A stretch of DNA of 64,000 nucleotides from Limnochorda pilosa (GCF_001544015.1 NZ_AP014924.1:682001-746000), one strand, 5' to 3'. Positions 1 to 9,097 are shown, numbered from the stretch's first letter. Translations and numbers: made by a program. Notes: generated from the sequence alone by a model not told the origin.

Positions 1-563
1 ACCACCCAGAGCGGGAAGAACCACGCGATCAGGTGGTGCCAGTACTGCACGGTCCGCGGCCCGCCGGCGAGAGGGATCGTCCAGCCCGCGAGACGCCCCA
101 GGACGCCCTGCGGGTTCACCTCACCGTAAAGCGAGAACCCGGTGACCACCATGAACACCGCGGCGGTGAAAAGGAGCCCGTGCATCATGCGGGCCAGCTG
201 GTCGTGGCCGGGGAGCTCCTGGTCAATCTCCGGGCGGGCCGCCAGGAGCTCGCGGGCGTGGTGTCCCACCGAGCGCCAGGCGTCGCGGCTCCAGAACCGG
301 AAGACGTTCTTGGCGTGCTCGTTGCCGGCGAAGAACCAGTAGACCCGGAAGATCCAGTTGGCCAGGAAGACGTAGGCCGTGACGAAGTGGACGTATCGCA
401 CCCAGCCCATGACGAAGGTCTCGTAGGCCTCTCCGGCCGGCCGGAGCACCGGCGACCCGATGTAGAGCCCCGTGGCGAAGAGCACGGTGATGCAGAGGGC
501 GTTCACCCAGTGGAATATCCGTACGGGCCACTCCCACACGTAGAGGATCTGGCTGCCGTTCAC
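1..563 (-). CDS. hyaC: [NiFe] hydrogenase b-type cytochrome subunit (3' end outside window)
   Basis: This membrane dihaem cytochrome b anchors the uptake hydrogenase and passes electrons from the small subunit to quinone. The N-terminus reads NGSQILYVWEWPVRIFHW, the opening of the Ni/Fe-hydrogenase cytochrome b family, with His18 a probable haem ligand next to the first membrane helix. Further helices follow (for example YVHFVTAYVFLANWIF), and the reading frame runs off the window edge, so only about 187 residues are seen. The GTG start is chosen because a GGGGGG purine tract lies just upstream. It is the third gene of a minus-strand operon after the small and large subunits, 15 bases downstream of the large-subunit stop. 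Confidence 0.9.
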   Translation of the reverse strand, partial: MNGSQILYVWEWPVRIFHWVNALCITVLFATGLYIGSPVLRPAGEAYETFVMGWVRYVHFVTAYVFLANWIFRVYWFFAGNEHAKNVFRFWSRDAWRSVGHHARELLAARPEIDQELPGHDQLARMMHGLLFTAAVFMVVTGFSLYGEVNPQGVLGRLAGWTIPLAGGPRTVQYWHHLIAWFFPLWV

Positions 564-578
564 GGGAATCCCCCCTGT

Positions 579-2294
579 CTACAGAACCTGCACCCGGACC
601 CCCTCCCGACCCTCCGGGTCCACCACGTGGACGGAGCAGGCGAGGCAAGGGTCGAAGGAGTGGATGGTGCGCAGGATCTCCAGAGGCTGATCGTCCACCG
701 CGACGGGGTTGTCCATCATGGCCGCCTCGAAGGCGCCGCGCTGCCCCTGGGCGTCCCGCGGGGAGCCGTTCCAGGTGGTGGGGACCACCGCCTGGTAGGC
801 GGCGATCTTCCCGTCGCGGATGTGGATCCAGTGCCCCAGGGCGCCGCGAGGCGCCTCGGTGATGCCGATCCCCTGGGCTTCCCTGGGCCAGGTGGACGGC
901 TCCCAGCGCTCGTGGTTCACGGTGACGCGGCGGCCGTCCCTCACGTTGGCGACCAGCTGGTCGTAGAAGCTCTGGAGCCACCGTACGGCCAGTTGCGTCT
1001 CCAGGGCCCGGGCCAGGGTGCGCCCCAGGGTGGAGAAGAGCGCCTCCGGGGGCAGCCCCAGGCGGCCGAGGCTCTCATCCACCAGCTGACGCACGTCGTC
1101 CCGGCCGTGGGCGTAGGCCACCACCACCCGGGCCAGGGGACCCACCTCCATGGGAATGCCTTTCCAGCGGGGTGACTTGAGCCAGCTGTACTTGGCGGAG
1201 GTTTCCAGGGCCTCGTAAGGCGGCCGGGGCCCCGTGTAGTTGAACCGGGTCTCGCCCTCCCAGGGGTGCAGGCCGGCGTCGTCGCCCCGGCTGTACGCGT
1301 ACCAGGAGTGAGTCACGAATTCCTGGATCTGCTCGGGGTCCTTCAGGTCCACCTCGTGGACCTCGTTCAAGTTCTTCCCCAGCACCACGCCGCGGGGCAG
1401 AAGGTAGCTCCCCGGCTCCCGGATGTCGGTCTGGGGCAGGTCCCCGTACGCCAGGTAGTTGCCCAGACCGCCGCCCCAGAGGTCGCCGGCGTAGAAACGG
1501 CCGATGGCCAGCACGTCGGGCAGGTAGACCTGCTCCACCATCTCCTGGGCCTGCTTGATGAGGGTGCCCACCAGGGCCAGCCGCTCGGCGTTGACGGCAG
1601 AGGGATCCTCAGGGTCCAGCGAGACGGGCACGCCGCCCACCAGGTAGTTGGGATGGGGGTTCTTGCCCCCGAAGACGGCGTGGATCTTGACGATCTCCTT
1701 CTGCCACTCCAGCGCCTCCAGGTAGTGGGCCACGGCCATCAGGTTCGCCTCGGGCGGCAGCCGGTAGGCCGGGTGACCCCAGTAGCCGTTGGCGAAAGGC
1801 CCAAGCTGGCCGCCGGAGGCGAAGCGCTTCAGCCGCTCCTGCAGGTCCCGGAAGTACCCGGGCGAGGATCGGGGCCAGGACGAGATGCTGGCCGCGAGCC
1901 GGCTGGTCGCCTCGGGGTCGGCTTCCAGGGCGCTGAGCACGTCCACCCAGTCGAAGGCGTGGAGGTGGTAGAAGTGGACCACGTGGTCGTGGACCATGAG
2001 GGTAGCGAACATGATGTTCCGGATCAGGTTGGCGTTGGCGGGGACCCGGATGTCGAGCGCGTCCTCCACCGCCCGCACCGAGGTGAGGGCGTGGACCGTG
2101 GTGCACACCCCGCAGATGCGCTGAGCGAGGGCCCAGGCGTCACGCGGGTCGCGGCCGGGGAGGATGAGCTCCAGACCGCGCACCATGGTTCCGGCGCTGT
2201 AGGCGTCGGCTACCCGGCCGCCCTCGACCTGGGCCTCGATGCGGAGGTGGCCTTCAATGCGCGTGACGGGATCGATCACCAATCGTTCGGCCAT
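579..2294 (-). CDS. hyaB: [NiFe] hydrogenase large (catalytic) subunit
   Basis: This 571-residue subunit carries the Ni-Fe active site that splits H2. Both nickel-binding motifs are intact: RICGVC near the N-terminus (Cys61 and Cys64) and DPCLACSVH near the C-terminus (Cys550 and Cys553). After His556 a further 15 residues remain; in this family such a tail is removed by a dedicated maturation endopeptidase, so the precursor appears normal. The ATG start has a GGAGAGGTGAC ribosome site. The gene lies 6 bases after the small subunit and before the cytochrome b gene, the usual membrane-bound uptake hydrogenase order. No maturation (hyp) or endopeptidase genes are inside the window; they may follow beyond its left edge. 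Confidence 0.97.
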   Translation of the reverse strand: MAERLVIDPVTRIEGHLRIEAQVEGGRVADAYSAGTMVRGLELILPGRDPRDAWALAQRICGVCTTVHALTSVRAVEDALDIRVPANANLIRNIMFATLMVHDHVVHFYHLHAFDWVDVLSALEADPEATSRLAASISSWPRSSPGYFRDLQERLKRFASGGQLGPFANGYWGHPAYRLPPEANLMAVAHYLEALEWQKEIVKIHAVFGGKNPHPNYLVGGVPVSLDPEDPSAVNAERLALVGTLIKQAQEMVEQVYLPDVLAIGRFYAGDLWGGGLGNYLAYGDLPQTDIREPGSYLLPRGVVLGKNLNEVHEVDLKDPEQIQEFVTHSWYAYSRGDDAGLHPWEGETRFNYTGPRPPYEALETSAKYSWLKSPRWKGIPMEVGPLARVVVAYAHGRDDVRQLVDESLGRLGLPPEALFSTLGRTLARALETQLAVRWLQSFYDQLVANVRDGRRVTVNHERWEPSTWPREAQGIGITEAPRGALGHWIHIRDGKIAAYQAVVPTTWNGSPRDAQGQRGAFEAAMMDNPVAVDDQPLEILRTIHSFDPCLACSVHVVDPEGREGVRVQVL

Positions 2295-2300
2295 GGGTCG

Positions 2301-3398
2301 TCACCTCTCCACGCTGGTATCGGAGGAGTTGGGGCGGTGCGCGGCCCGGTTCTGAGCGCGCCGGGCGGCGGTGGCGCCTGCGTGCACGGCGGCGGCCCCG
2401 ACGGCCGCGCCCACGACCGCCGCACCCACCCGGTCCGGGTTCCGGCCCAGGGCCGAGGCGGGAACGTCGGCCAGCTTGGTGTAGAAGGGGCCCTGGTCCC
2501 AGAAGCCGGCGGCGGAGCAGCCGAGGCACGGGTGGCCCGACTGGATCGGATAGCTGGTGCCCCCGTTCCAGCGGAGGAGCGCGCACGCGTTGTAGGTGGT
2601 CGGCCCCTTGCACCCCAGCTTGTAAAGGCACCAGCCCTGGCGGTATCCCTCGTCGTCGAAGGACTCGGCGAAGAGCCCCGCGTCGAAGTAGGCCCGGCGC
2701 ACGCACGTGTCGTGCACCCGCTTGCGGTAGAAGGCGAGGGGGCGTCCCTGGCGGTCCAGCTCGGGCGGGCGCCCGAACGAGATCAGGTGAACGACGACCC
2801 CTGCGATCACCTCGGCGATGGGCGGGCAGCCGGGCACCTGGATCACGGGCTTCCCGCGCAGCACTGCGGGGACCCCGCTCGCTCCCGTGGGATTGGGGTT
2901 CGCCGACTGCACGCACCCCCACGCGGCGCAGTTCCCGTACGCGATGACGGCGGCGGCGCCCTCGGCCTCCTCCCGCAGGATGTCCAGCGCTGAGCGGCCG
3001 CCGATGGTGCAGTAGGCGGGGTCACCGGTGGGCACGCTGCCCTCCACGCACAGGATGTACTGCCCTCGGTACGTCTCCATGGTGCGGGCGGCCAGCTCCT
3101 CGGCCCGATGACCGGACGGGGCCATGAGGAGCTCGTCGTAGTCCAAAGAGATCATGTCGAGGATGATGTCGCCAACGAGAGGGTGCGAGGCGCGGATGAG
3201 CGACTCGCTGCAACACGTGCACTCCTGGAAATGGCGCCAGATGACCGGGGGACGCGGCTGGTTTTCAAGGGCCCGGGCGATCCGGGGGACCACCGAAGCG
3301 TGGAGACCCAGAGTCGCTGCGGCGGCGGTGCAGAAGCGCAGGAAGTCCCGCCGCGAGAGCCCCTTGGATTGGAAGAGGTCCCATACGGTACCAGCCAA
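2301..3398 (-). CDS. hyaA: [NiFe] hydrogenase small subunit with Tat signal
   Basis: This is the iron-sulphur subunit that carries electrons from the Ni-Fe site to cytochrome b. A twin-arginine motif (SRRDFL, residues 15-20) followed by a hydrophobic stretch shows export of the folded dimer. The cluster-ligand segments CTCCSES, GNCAAWGC and PGCPP are present, as is the distal/medial region HDTCVRR...GWCLYKLGCKG...NACALLRWN...GHPCLGCS. The C-terminus has an alanine/valine-rich helix that could be a membrane anchor. The start is ambiguous. AGGAGG (3412-3407) overlaps a GTG (3407) and lies only 2 bases from an ATG (3404), but is 8 bases from TTG 3398, which I prefer; it gives 365 residues. Confidence 0.93.
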   Translation of the reverse strand: MAGTVWDLFQSKGLSRRDFLRFCTAAAATLGLHASVVPRIARALENQPRPPVIWRHFQECTCCSESLIRASHPLVGDIILDMISLDYDELLMAPSGHRAEELAARTMETYRGQYILCVEGSVPTGDPAYCTIGGRSALDILREEAEGAAAVIAYGNCAAWGCVQSANPNPTGASGVPAVLRGKPVIQVPGCPPIAEVIAGVVVHLISFGRPPELDRQGRPLAFYRKRVHDTCVRRAYFDAGLFAESFDDEGYRQGWCLYKLGCKGPTTYNACALLRWNGGTSYPIQSGHPCLGCSAAGFWDQGPFYTKLADVPASALGRNPDRVGAAVVGAAVGAAAVHAGATAARRAQNRAAHRPNSSDTSVER

Positions 3399-3412
3399 GA
3401 GCATCACCTCCT

Positions 3413-3723
3413 GGTGAGTCTGTGTCGCGGCGAAGCGGGGACGAGAAGCCGGTCGTGCCCATGCCGTCGTGAAGGGCGTATGCTCGGACCCGCGTGTGCA
3501 TGACGGTAAGACCTATCAATTCAAGTGAATTCCATGGATGTCATGCTTGTCCTTTGTCATGCGAGAAAAAGGGACAAATGGGCTAGTTCGATCGAACCAC
3601 CCGGAGGTGCTTCCGCTGCGGGTGACGCTGCCGGGGGCGGGAGCGGTACTGGTGAGGCTGACCGATGTGCGGCAATAGTAGAGCTCAGTGTAGAGGCCCA
3701 TCTCTACGGCTTCTCCGCCAGGC
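3413..3723. other. intergenic region between hydrogenase operon and tetR
   Basis: About 310 bases with no convincing gene. It should hold the hydrogenase promoter (minus strand), but I could not fix a clean -35/-10 pair. It contains the 12-base palindrome listed separately and a TTTGTC...GACAAA inverted repeat (about 3553-3578), and it is more AT-rich than the flanking genes. Confidence 0.5.
3586..3597. promoter_or_regulatory. perfect 12-base palindrome, possible operator
   Basis: GTTCGATCGAAC is identical to its reverse complement. It sits between the end of tetR and the start of the hydrogenase operon, about 190 bases upstream of hyaA, in a non-coding stretch. A binding site for a dimeric regulator is plausible; which regulator is unknown. 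Confidence 0.4.
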
Positions 3724-4380
3724 CTATCCATGTGCCGGTGGCCGTCTAGGATGAAGTGAGGAGCCACCGCTTGCGCGGCCCGTGGGTGTACCCTGACCAG
3801 CTCCGCCTCCAGCAGGCTCTCCCAGGCGCAAGAGGAACCATTCCAGCAACCCATACGCCGCGTCCAGGTCGACCTCATTCGGCGCCACCTGGTACTGCAG
3901 GTCCAGCCCGTCGAAGAATGCCTGGATCACTCCCGCCAACACCTGGGCCTCGGGCGGTGGCAGGTCCGGCGCAACGACCTGCACCTCCTCCAGAACGGCC
4001 TGGCGCAGGCCCCGGTAGAGGGCGGCCACAGCCTCGCGCAGGGGCTCTCGCTGCGCCCCGTGGACCCACAGGTCGGCCACCAGTCGGAACCACCCGGGCT
4101 CGGCCAGCCGGCGCCGCCGGACCGCCTCCAGCAGGCGGGGAACCCGCTCCTGGCCCGACGTCACGCCCTTCAGCTCGTCCCTCAAGGCCTGCAGGTGCTG
4201 CCCGTGCATGGACCACTCGAGCGCGGCCAGCGCCAGATCCTCCTTGCGGCGAAAGTAGTAGTGTAGGTGTCCAGGGCTGATGTCGGCCTCGGCCGCTACC
4301 GCCCGAAGCGAGGTGGCGTCGTAGCCGTCGCGGCTGAAGCAGCGGTAGGCCGCGGCGACGATGGACTCCTTCCGGTTCAT
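3724..4380 (-). CDS. TetR/AcrR family transcriptional regulator
   Basis: A 218-residue one-component repressor. Residues 5-50 form the classic TetR helix-turn-helix (IVAAAYRCFSRDGYDATSLR, then ISPGHLHYYFRRKEDL). The rest is a helical ligand and dimer domain, ending in a proline/glycine-rich tail that looks unstructured. Its ATG overlaps the stop of the upstream epimerase gene by 4 bases (ATGA), so the two are translated together and the regulator most likely controls its own operon through the inverted repeat at 5430-5445. The ligand cannot be predicted from sequence. Confidence 0.9.
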   Translation of the reverse strand: MNRKESIVAAAYRCFSRDGYDATSLRAVAAEADISPGHLHYYFRRKEDLALAALEWSMHGQHLQALRDELKGVTSGQERVPRLLEAVRRRRLAEPGWFRLVADLWVHGAQREPLREAVAALYRGLRQAVLEEVQVVAPDLPPPEAQVLAGVIQAFFDGLDLQYQVAPNEVDLDAAYGLLEWFLLRLGEPAGGGAGQGTPTGRASGGSSLHPRRPPAHG

Positions 4381-5375
4381 GAGGCCGTCGCCTCCAGGAG
4401 GGAGTCACGACCCGCCTCGCGCGCCCGGAACCAGGCCAGGGTCTGGCGGATCCCCTCGTCGTACGGTGTTGCAGGGTATGAGCCAAAGGCGTTCCGGTAG
4501 CGGGTCCCGTCCAGGATCAGGGGCTCCTCCCAGAGGTAGAGCATCTCCCGCAGCTCGCGGGCCCCGGGGTCGAAGAGGCCGGCCAGTGCCGTGAGCGTTC
4601 GGCCGGCGGCCAGGATACGGGGCCTGGCGGCGCCCGCGACCTCGAAGATCCGTCCGATCCACCGGCGGAGGGTGATAGGGCCCGGACCGGGCAGGTGGAA
4701 GGTCTGGCCGAAGGCCTCTTCACGGGACGCTACGTCCACCATGGCCTGGGCCGCATCCCGGATGAAGACCAGCTCGTGATCCGCATCGGGGTTGCCGGGG
4801 CAGAGCACCTGGCCGCCCTTGCCCGTCAGGGCCTGGACGAAGGCGGGCTCTACCAGCGGATTGAGCACGTTGGGACCGTAAAAGTCCGGAAGGCGGAGGA
4901 TGGTTACCGGAACGTCGCCCCTGCGATGGGCTTCCCAGAGCATCTCCTCGATCTGCATGCGGATGCGGCCCTTCCGGGTGTGGGCTGCCAGGGGATGGTC
5001 CTCCCGAACGGGCCGGGTTTGGGGGTGCCCGTAGACGTAGACGTTACCCGGGAAGGCCAGCCGGGCACCGGCGCGGGCGGCCGCCTGCACCACGGCTCGG
5101 TGGATGGCGGGTAGCCGGTCCCACTGCGGATAGGGGAGGTTCAGCCCATTGTAGCAGGTGTGGACGTCCGAGAAGGCCACTGCCCGCGCGTCCGGATCGG
5201 TCGCAGATCCGGGCAGCACCTCCAGGTGCGGACCCGCACTCGGGAAGAGGGCCGAGACCCGGGTCTCGTCTCGAACCAGGACCCGCACCCGCTCGCCTCG
5301 CCGGAGCAGCTCGGCGGTGACCGCCGAGCCGATGGAGCCCGTGGCCCCAAGGACCAGGTGAATCTTCGTGGACAT
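4377..5375 (-). CDS. NAD(P)-dependent epimerase/dehydratase-like oxidoreductase
   Basis: A 332-residue extended (or atypical) short-chain dehydrogenase. The N-terminus VLGATGSIGSAVTAELLRRG has the GxxGxxG dinucleotide-binding loop. FPGNVYVYG and TILRLPDFYGPNV match the central strands of NAD-dependent epimerases. A canonical YxxxK pair is not evident: the corresponding helix reads TRKGRIRMQIEEML, so a classical catalytic Tyr may be missing and the protein may be an atypical reductase or binding protein. It is first gene of a two-gene operon with the TetR regulator, behind a good promoter. Substrate unknown. Confidence 0.82.
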   Translation of the reverse strand: MSTKIHLVLGATGSIGSAVTAELLRRGERVRVLVRDETRVSALFPSAGPHLEVLPGSATDPDARAVAFSDVHTCYNGLNLPYPQWDRLPAIHRAVVQAAARAGARLAFPGNVYVYGHPQTRPVREDHPLAAHTRKGRIRMQIEEMLWEAHRRGDVPVTILRLPDFYGPNVLNPLVEPAFVQALTGKGGQVLCPGNPDADHELVFIRDAAQAMVDVASREEAFGQTFHLPGPGPITLRRWIGRIFEVAGAARPRILAAGRTLTALAGLFDPGARELREMLYLWEEPLILDGTRYRNAFGSYPATPYDEGIRQTLAWFRAREAGRDSLLEATAS

Positions 5376-5429
5376 GATCGTCCCTCCAGAGGAGGGCGCC
5401 CGGGAGGCAGGGACGCGGGCGCCGGATTA

Positions 5430-5476
5430 GGTCGGTTGGCCGACCCAAGTGTAGACGCGCCCTGGCTGGATGTCAA
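5430..5476 (-). promoter_or_regulatory. promoter and TetR-type operator of the epimerase-tetR operon
   Basis: Read on the minus strand, TTGACA (5476-5471), a 17-base spacer and TACACT (5453-5448) form a near-consensus vegetative promoter. Immediately downstream, 5445-5430 is GGTCGG-N4-CCGACC, a perfect 6-base inverted repeat overlapping the expected transcription start. Its position suits repression by the co-transcribed TetR protein. Confidence 0.7.
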
Positions 5477-5515
5477 GCCCCATCCGCCTTCCCGGGCGGA
5501 AAACGACGTGCCGGG

Positions 5516-5677
5516 TTACTTGGCCAGGATCTCCTTCATCCGCGGGTACTCCGCTTCGCTGATCTCGCCAGCGGCCAGGCGTCGCTTGACACGTCCACTT
5601 CGACGGTCGCTTGGCAGCAGGAGATACCAATACCACGTCGAAGAAAAATCCCACGTTGCCTGAAAGATCCATAACAC
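5516..5677 (-). CDS. SHOCT-domain mini-protein or remnant
   Basis: A short frame of about 53 residues. It has an aromatic hydrophobic segment (WDFSSTWYWYLLL), a basic linker (SDRRSGRVKRR) and a C-terminal SHOCT motif (LAAGEISEAEYPRMKEILAK), the arrangement seen in small SHOCT membrane proteins. The GTG start used here has no Shine-Dalgarno site. The frame abuts, on the opposite strand, the start of the RpiR regulator gene, whose longest open frame would overlap it. It could be a decayed gene. The SHOCT motif itself is clear; expression is doubtful. Confidence 0.42.
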   Translation of the reverse strand: MLWIFQATWDFSSTWYWYLLLPSDRRSGRVKRRLAAGEISEAEYPRMKEILAK

Positions 5678-5697
5678 AACATGGAGTGAAACTTTCC

Positions 5698-6615
5698 GTG
5701 CGCGCGGCAGGTTCCGAAGCATCCAGGGAGCGCCCCCGCTCTGGGGCAGACCAGGTCCTGCGGGTCATCCACAACCACCTGGCGGGGTTTACCGAGTCCC
5801 AGGCGCGGGTGGGCCGGGTGATCCTGGCGGACCCCGATCGGGCCGCCTTCCTCACGGCCCGGGAGCTGGCGGACCAGGCCGGGGTCTCACAGGCGAGTGT
5901 GGTCCGCTTCGCGGTCGCCCTGGGGTTCGATGGCTATCCGGCCCTGACCCGGGCCCTGCAGGACCGGCTGATGAGCCGTCTGAGCACCGTGAGCCGGTTG
6001 CAGTCGGGCTTTCCCGGCGGCCGCACGCAGCCGCGCCTGGCGGAGCAGGTCATGGAGGCGGACGTGGCCAACCTGCGGGAGACCCTGCAGGAACTCGATC
6101 AGGAAGCCTTCGACCAGGCCGTCTCCATGCTCCGCTCCGCCCGCCGGGTGCACATCGTCGCGCTGCGGAGCGCCTTCGGGCTGGGGTACGTGCTGGCCTT
6201 CGCGCTCCGGTTGCTTCGCCCCGACGTGCACCTGCTGGAGGCCACCGGTGGGCTCTTCTTCGAGGAGCTCGCCCACCTGGGCCCCGATGACCTGGTGGTG
6301 GCCATCTCCTTCCCGCGCTACACGCGCCAGACGGTGGAGCTGGCGCGGCTCGCATCCGGACGGGGGGCGAAGATCCTGGCCGTCACCGACGGGCACGGCT
6401 CGCCTCTGGCCCAGATGGCCGACTGCACTCTCACCGCCCGCAGCCGGCTCCTTTCGGTGGTGGATTCCTTCGTGGCGCCCCTGAGCTTGCTCGACGCGTT
6501 GGTCACCGCCGTGGCCCTCCACGACGAGGGCTCGGTGAAGCTGCTGGAGGAGCTGGAGGACCTCTGGGCTCGGACGGGCGTCTACCACCTGGGGGACGAG
6601 ACGGGGAAGGGCTGA
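5698..6615 (+). CDS. MurR/RpiR family transcriptional regulator
   Basis: A regulator of about 305 residues. The N-terminal RpiR helix-turn-helix domain reads VLRVIHNHLAGFTESQARVG...LADQAGVSQASVVRFAVALGF. A SIS domain follows (RRVHIVALRSAFGLGYVLAF ... DLVVAISFPRYTRQTVELA), which in this family senses a sugar phosphate or related metabolite. GTG 5698 is preferred because the conserved domain begins soon after it and GGAG lies about 10 bases upstream; an earlier frame start at 5611 would overlap the SHOCT frame. GAAACTTTC just before the start could be part of an operator. It heads the aminotransferase and TRAP cluster and probably controls it. Confidence 0.9.
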   Translation: MRAAGSEASRERPRSGADQVLRVIHNHLAGFTESQARVGRVILADPDRAAFLTARELADQAGVSQASVVRFAVALGFDGYPALTRALQDRLMSRLSTVSRLQSGFPGGRTQPRLAEQVMEADVANLRETLQELDQEAFDQAVSMLRSARRVHIVALRSAFGLGYVLAFALRLLRPDVHLLEATGGLFFEELAHLGPDDLVVAISFPRYTRQTVELARLASGRGAKILAVTDGHGSPLAQMADCTLTARSRLLSVVDSFVAPLSLLDALVTAVALHDEGSVKLLEELEDLWARTGVYHLGDETGKG

Positions 6616-6693
6616 ACGCGCCGGGGCCGGCCGCCCCTGGAACCAGCCGCCGCGGCGGGCCGTGCAGAGGCGTCCATGAATGGAGGCGTACGG

Positions 6694-8097
6694 GTGGAAG
6701 CGCAGCAGACCATGGCGGTGGTACCCCGGGTCGACGATCACCTCTTCTACCGCGACCTGCGGCGGCCGCTGAGGGAGATCGTCCGGGGCGAAGGGGTCTA
6801 CCTCTACGATACCGAGGGCCGCCGGTACCTGGACGGGTGTGCCGGATCCCTGGCGGCCAACATCGGGCACGGCAACCGGCGGGTGGCCGAGGTCCTGAGG
6901 CGCCAGGCGGAGCGGGTGGCCTTCACTCACCTCTCCCGGTTCACCAACGGGCCCGCCATCGAGCTGGCCGACTGGATCGCCGAGCGGGCTCCGGGCGACC
7001 TGAGCCGGGTCTACTTCGTCTCAGGCGGCTCGGAGGCCACCGAGACCGCGCTCAAGCTGGCCCGCCAGTACTTCGTGGACCGCGACGGGCCCGAGACCCC
7101 CCGCTGGAAGGTGATCGCCCGCCGTTCCTCCTACCACGGGAACACCCTGGGCGCCCTCTCCATGACGGGGCACCGGGCCCGGCGCTCCCCCTACGAGCCG
7201 CTCCTGAACGCCTTCCCGCACGCAGCCCCCGCCTACTGCTACCGGTGCCCCTTCGGGTTGGAGCCCAGCTCCTGCAGGCTCCGCTGCGCCACCGACGTGG
7301 AGGAGACCCTCCTCCGGGAGGGCCCCGAGACGGTGGCGGCCGTCATCGCCGAACCCGTGGTGGGTGCGGCCGCGGGGGCCCTCGTGCCGCCCGACGGCTA
7401 CTGGCAGCGCCTCCGGGAGATCTGCGACCGCTACGGCGTCCTCCTCATCGCCGACGAGGTGATGACCGGCTTCGGCCGCACGGGGCGCCTCTTTGCCGTG
7501 GAGCACTGGAACGTGGTGCCGGACCTGCTGGTGCTGGCCAAGGGGATGAGCGCCGGCTACACGCCCATCGGGGCCGTGGTGGCCCGGGAGCCCGTCTGGG
7601 CGACGCTGCGGGATCGCTCGGGCCGCTTCGTCCACGGGCACACCTACGGAGCCAACCCCCTCTCATGCGCCGCCAGCCTGGAGGTCCAGCGGATCCTGGA
7701 GGAGGAGGGCCTGGTGGAGCGAGCCGAGGCGATGGGGCGGGTGCTCCTGGGGCTGCTGAGGGAGCGGCTGGGCAGCCATCCCCTGGTGGGTGACGTCCGG
7801 GGTCTGGGGCTCATGGTCGGCGTCGAGCTGGTGGCCGACCGGGTCACCCGGGAGCCGTTCCCGTCCTCCTGGGGCGTCGCCTCCCGGGCGGGGCTTGCGG
7901 CCGAGCGCCGGGGCCTGGTGGTCTACCCCGGCTCGGGCGCCCATGAGGGCCGGGGGGATCACGTGCTGATCGGCCCCCCCTTCATCATCGACGCAACACA
8001 GGTGGAAGAGCTGGCGGACTTGCTGGAGGAGAGCCTGAACGACCTGGCCGGGGAGTTGGCCGGTCGGAACCCACATCCTCGCGAGGAGGGAATCTGA
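6694..8097 (+). CDS. class III pyridoxal-phosphate aminotransferase
   Basis: A fold-type I, omega-amino-acid style transaminase of about 467 residues. Family marks include DGCAGSLAANIGHGN, the phosphate-binding FVSGGSEATETALKL, YHGNTLGALSMTG, LIADEVMTGFGRTG and the PLP lysine in LVLAKGMSAGY (about Lys283). An insert with four cysteines (C-x2-C-x8-C-x3-C, about residues 182-198: YCYRCPFGLEPSSC) resembles a metal or structural knuckle found in one subfamily. GTG 6694 is favoured because GGAGG lies 7 bases upstream; ATG 6676 in the same frame is the alternative. It is followed after one base by a TAXI binding protein, suggesting that its amino donor is imported by that transporter. Confidence 0.92.
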   Translation: MEAQQTMAVVPRVDDHLFYRDLRRPLREIVRGEGVYLYDTEGRRYLDGCAGSLAANIGHGNRRVAEVLRRQAERVAFTHLSRFTNGPAIELADWIAERAPGDLSRVYFVSGGSEATETALKLARQYFVDRDGPETPRWKVIARRSSYHGNTLGALSMTGHRARRSPYEPLLNAFPHAAPAYCYRCPFGLEPSSCRLRCATDVEETLLREGPETVAAVIAEPVVGAAAGALVPPDGYWQRLREICDRYGVLLIADEVMTGFGRTGRLFAVEHWNVVPDLLVLAKGMSAGYTPIGAVVAREPVWATLRDRSGRFVHGHTYGANPLSCAASLEVQRILEEEGLVERAEAMGRVLLGLLRERLGSHPLVGDVRGLGLMVGVELVADRVTREPFPSSWGVASRAGLAAERRGLVVYPGSGAHEGRGDHVLIGPPFIIDATQVEELADLLEESLNDLAGELAGRNPHPREEGI

Positions 8098-8098
8098 G

Positions 8099-9058
8099 AT
8101 GCGCCTCAAGACCAAGGGCCTCGTGCTCGCCGCAACCCTGCTGTTGGTGACCCTCGCCCTGCCCTCCGCCGCTTCGGCGGCGAGCTTCCTGGGGTTCGGG
8201 ACGGGAAGCCCCGGGGGCGTCTACTTCCCCCTGGGCGGCGCCATGGCTGACCTTTGGAACCGGTACCTCCCGGACGTGAACGTGACCGCCGAGTCGACGG
8301 CGGCCTCGGTGGAGAACTCGCGCCTGGTGGGCAACGGCGACGCGGACCTGGGCATGGTCCTGGGAAGCGTGGCCTACCGGGCCTACAAGGGCGAGGAGCC
8401 CTTTGAGAAACCCCTCCCCCTGCGGGCGCTCTTCCAGATGTACCCCGCGCCCGAGCACATCGTCACCCTGAAGGGGACGGGCATCACCAGCGCCCGCGAC
8501 CTGGCCGGCCGCCGGGTCTCCACCGAGGCGCCCGGCAGCGGGGCGGAGACCATCGCCCTCATGATCCTGAAGGCCTACGGCATCGACCCTGACTCCGGCA
8601 TGCGCCGGGCCCGCCTCTCCCAGACGGAGTCCACCGGAGCCCTGCGGGACGGCGTGATCGACGCGGCCTTCTTCAACTTCGCGTATCCCGCGTCGGCGGT
8701 GACCGAGCTCGCCACCACCCGGGACGTGGAGCTGGTCTCCCTGGAGCCGGACATGCTGGAGAAGCTCCTGGAGGTCAACCCCTTCATGGTGCCCGTGACC
8801 GTCCCCGCCGGGACCTACACGGGTGTGGACCACGACACCCTGGCCCTGGGCGATTCCAACCTGGTGGTGGTCAACGCCGACATGCCCGAAGAGCTGGCGT
8901 ACCAGCTGGTGAAGACGCTCTACGAGCACGCCTCGGAGCTCTTCGACGTGCACCCCGTGGCCCACCAGCTCGTACCGGAGAACGGAGTGAACACGCCGAT
9001 CCCGCTCCACCCGGGCGCGGAGCGCTTCTTCCGCGAGGTGGGCGCGCTCCACGACTGA
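8099..9058 (+). CDS. TAXI family TRAP transporter solute-binding protein
   Basis: The extracytoplasmic binding subunit (319 residues) of a tripartite TRAP importer of the TAXI type. Residues 1-25 are a signal peptide (basic start, LVLAATLLLVTLALP, cut after ASA). The mature part starts with FLGFGTGSPGGVYFPLGGAM, the TAXI signature. GAGGAGGGAA precedes the ATG, and the start lies one base past the aminotransferase stop, so the two are coupled. The DUF1850 protein and fused permease follow. TAXI systems typically import organic acids or amino acids such as glutamate; the ligand here is unknown. Confidence 0.93.
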   Translation: MRLKTKGLVLAATLLLVTLALPSAASAASFLGFGTGSPGGVYFPLGGAMADLWNRYLPDVNVTAESTAASVENSRLVGNGDADLGMVLGSVAYRAYKGEEPFEKPLPLRALFQMYPAPEHIVTLKGTGITSARDLAGRRVSTEAPGSGAETIALMILKAYGIDPDSGMRRARLSQTESTGALRDGVIDAAFFNFAYPASAVTELATTRDVELVSLEPDMLEKLLEVNPFMVPVTVPAGTYTGVDHDTLALGDSNLVVVNADMPEELAYQLVKTLYEHASELFDVHPVAHQLVPENGVNTPIPLHPGAERFFREVGALHD

Positions 9059-9097
9059 CCGGCAAGCGACGGGCGCGGCCGGGACGCCGCCCGCTGG

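Noticed and set aside
1266-2993. Long open frame (575 codons) on the plus strand across the hydrogenase genes
   Set aside because: It is antisense to two clearly recognisable hydrogenase subunits; high GC leaves long stop-free frames on the opposite strand, and the product matches nothing.
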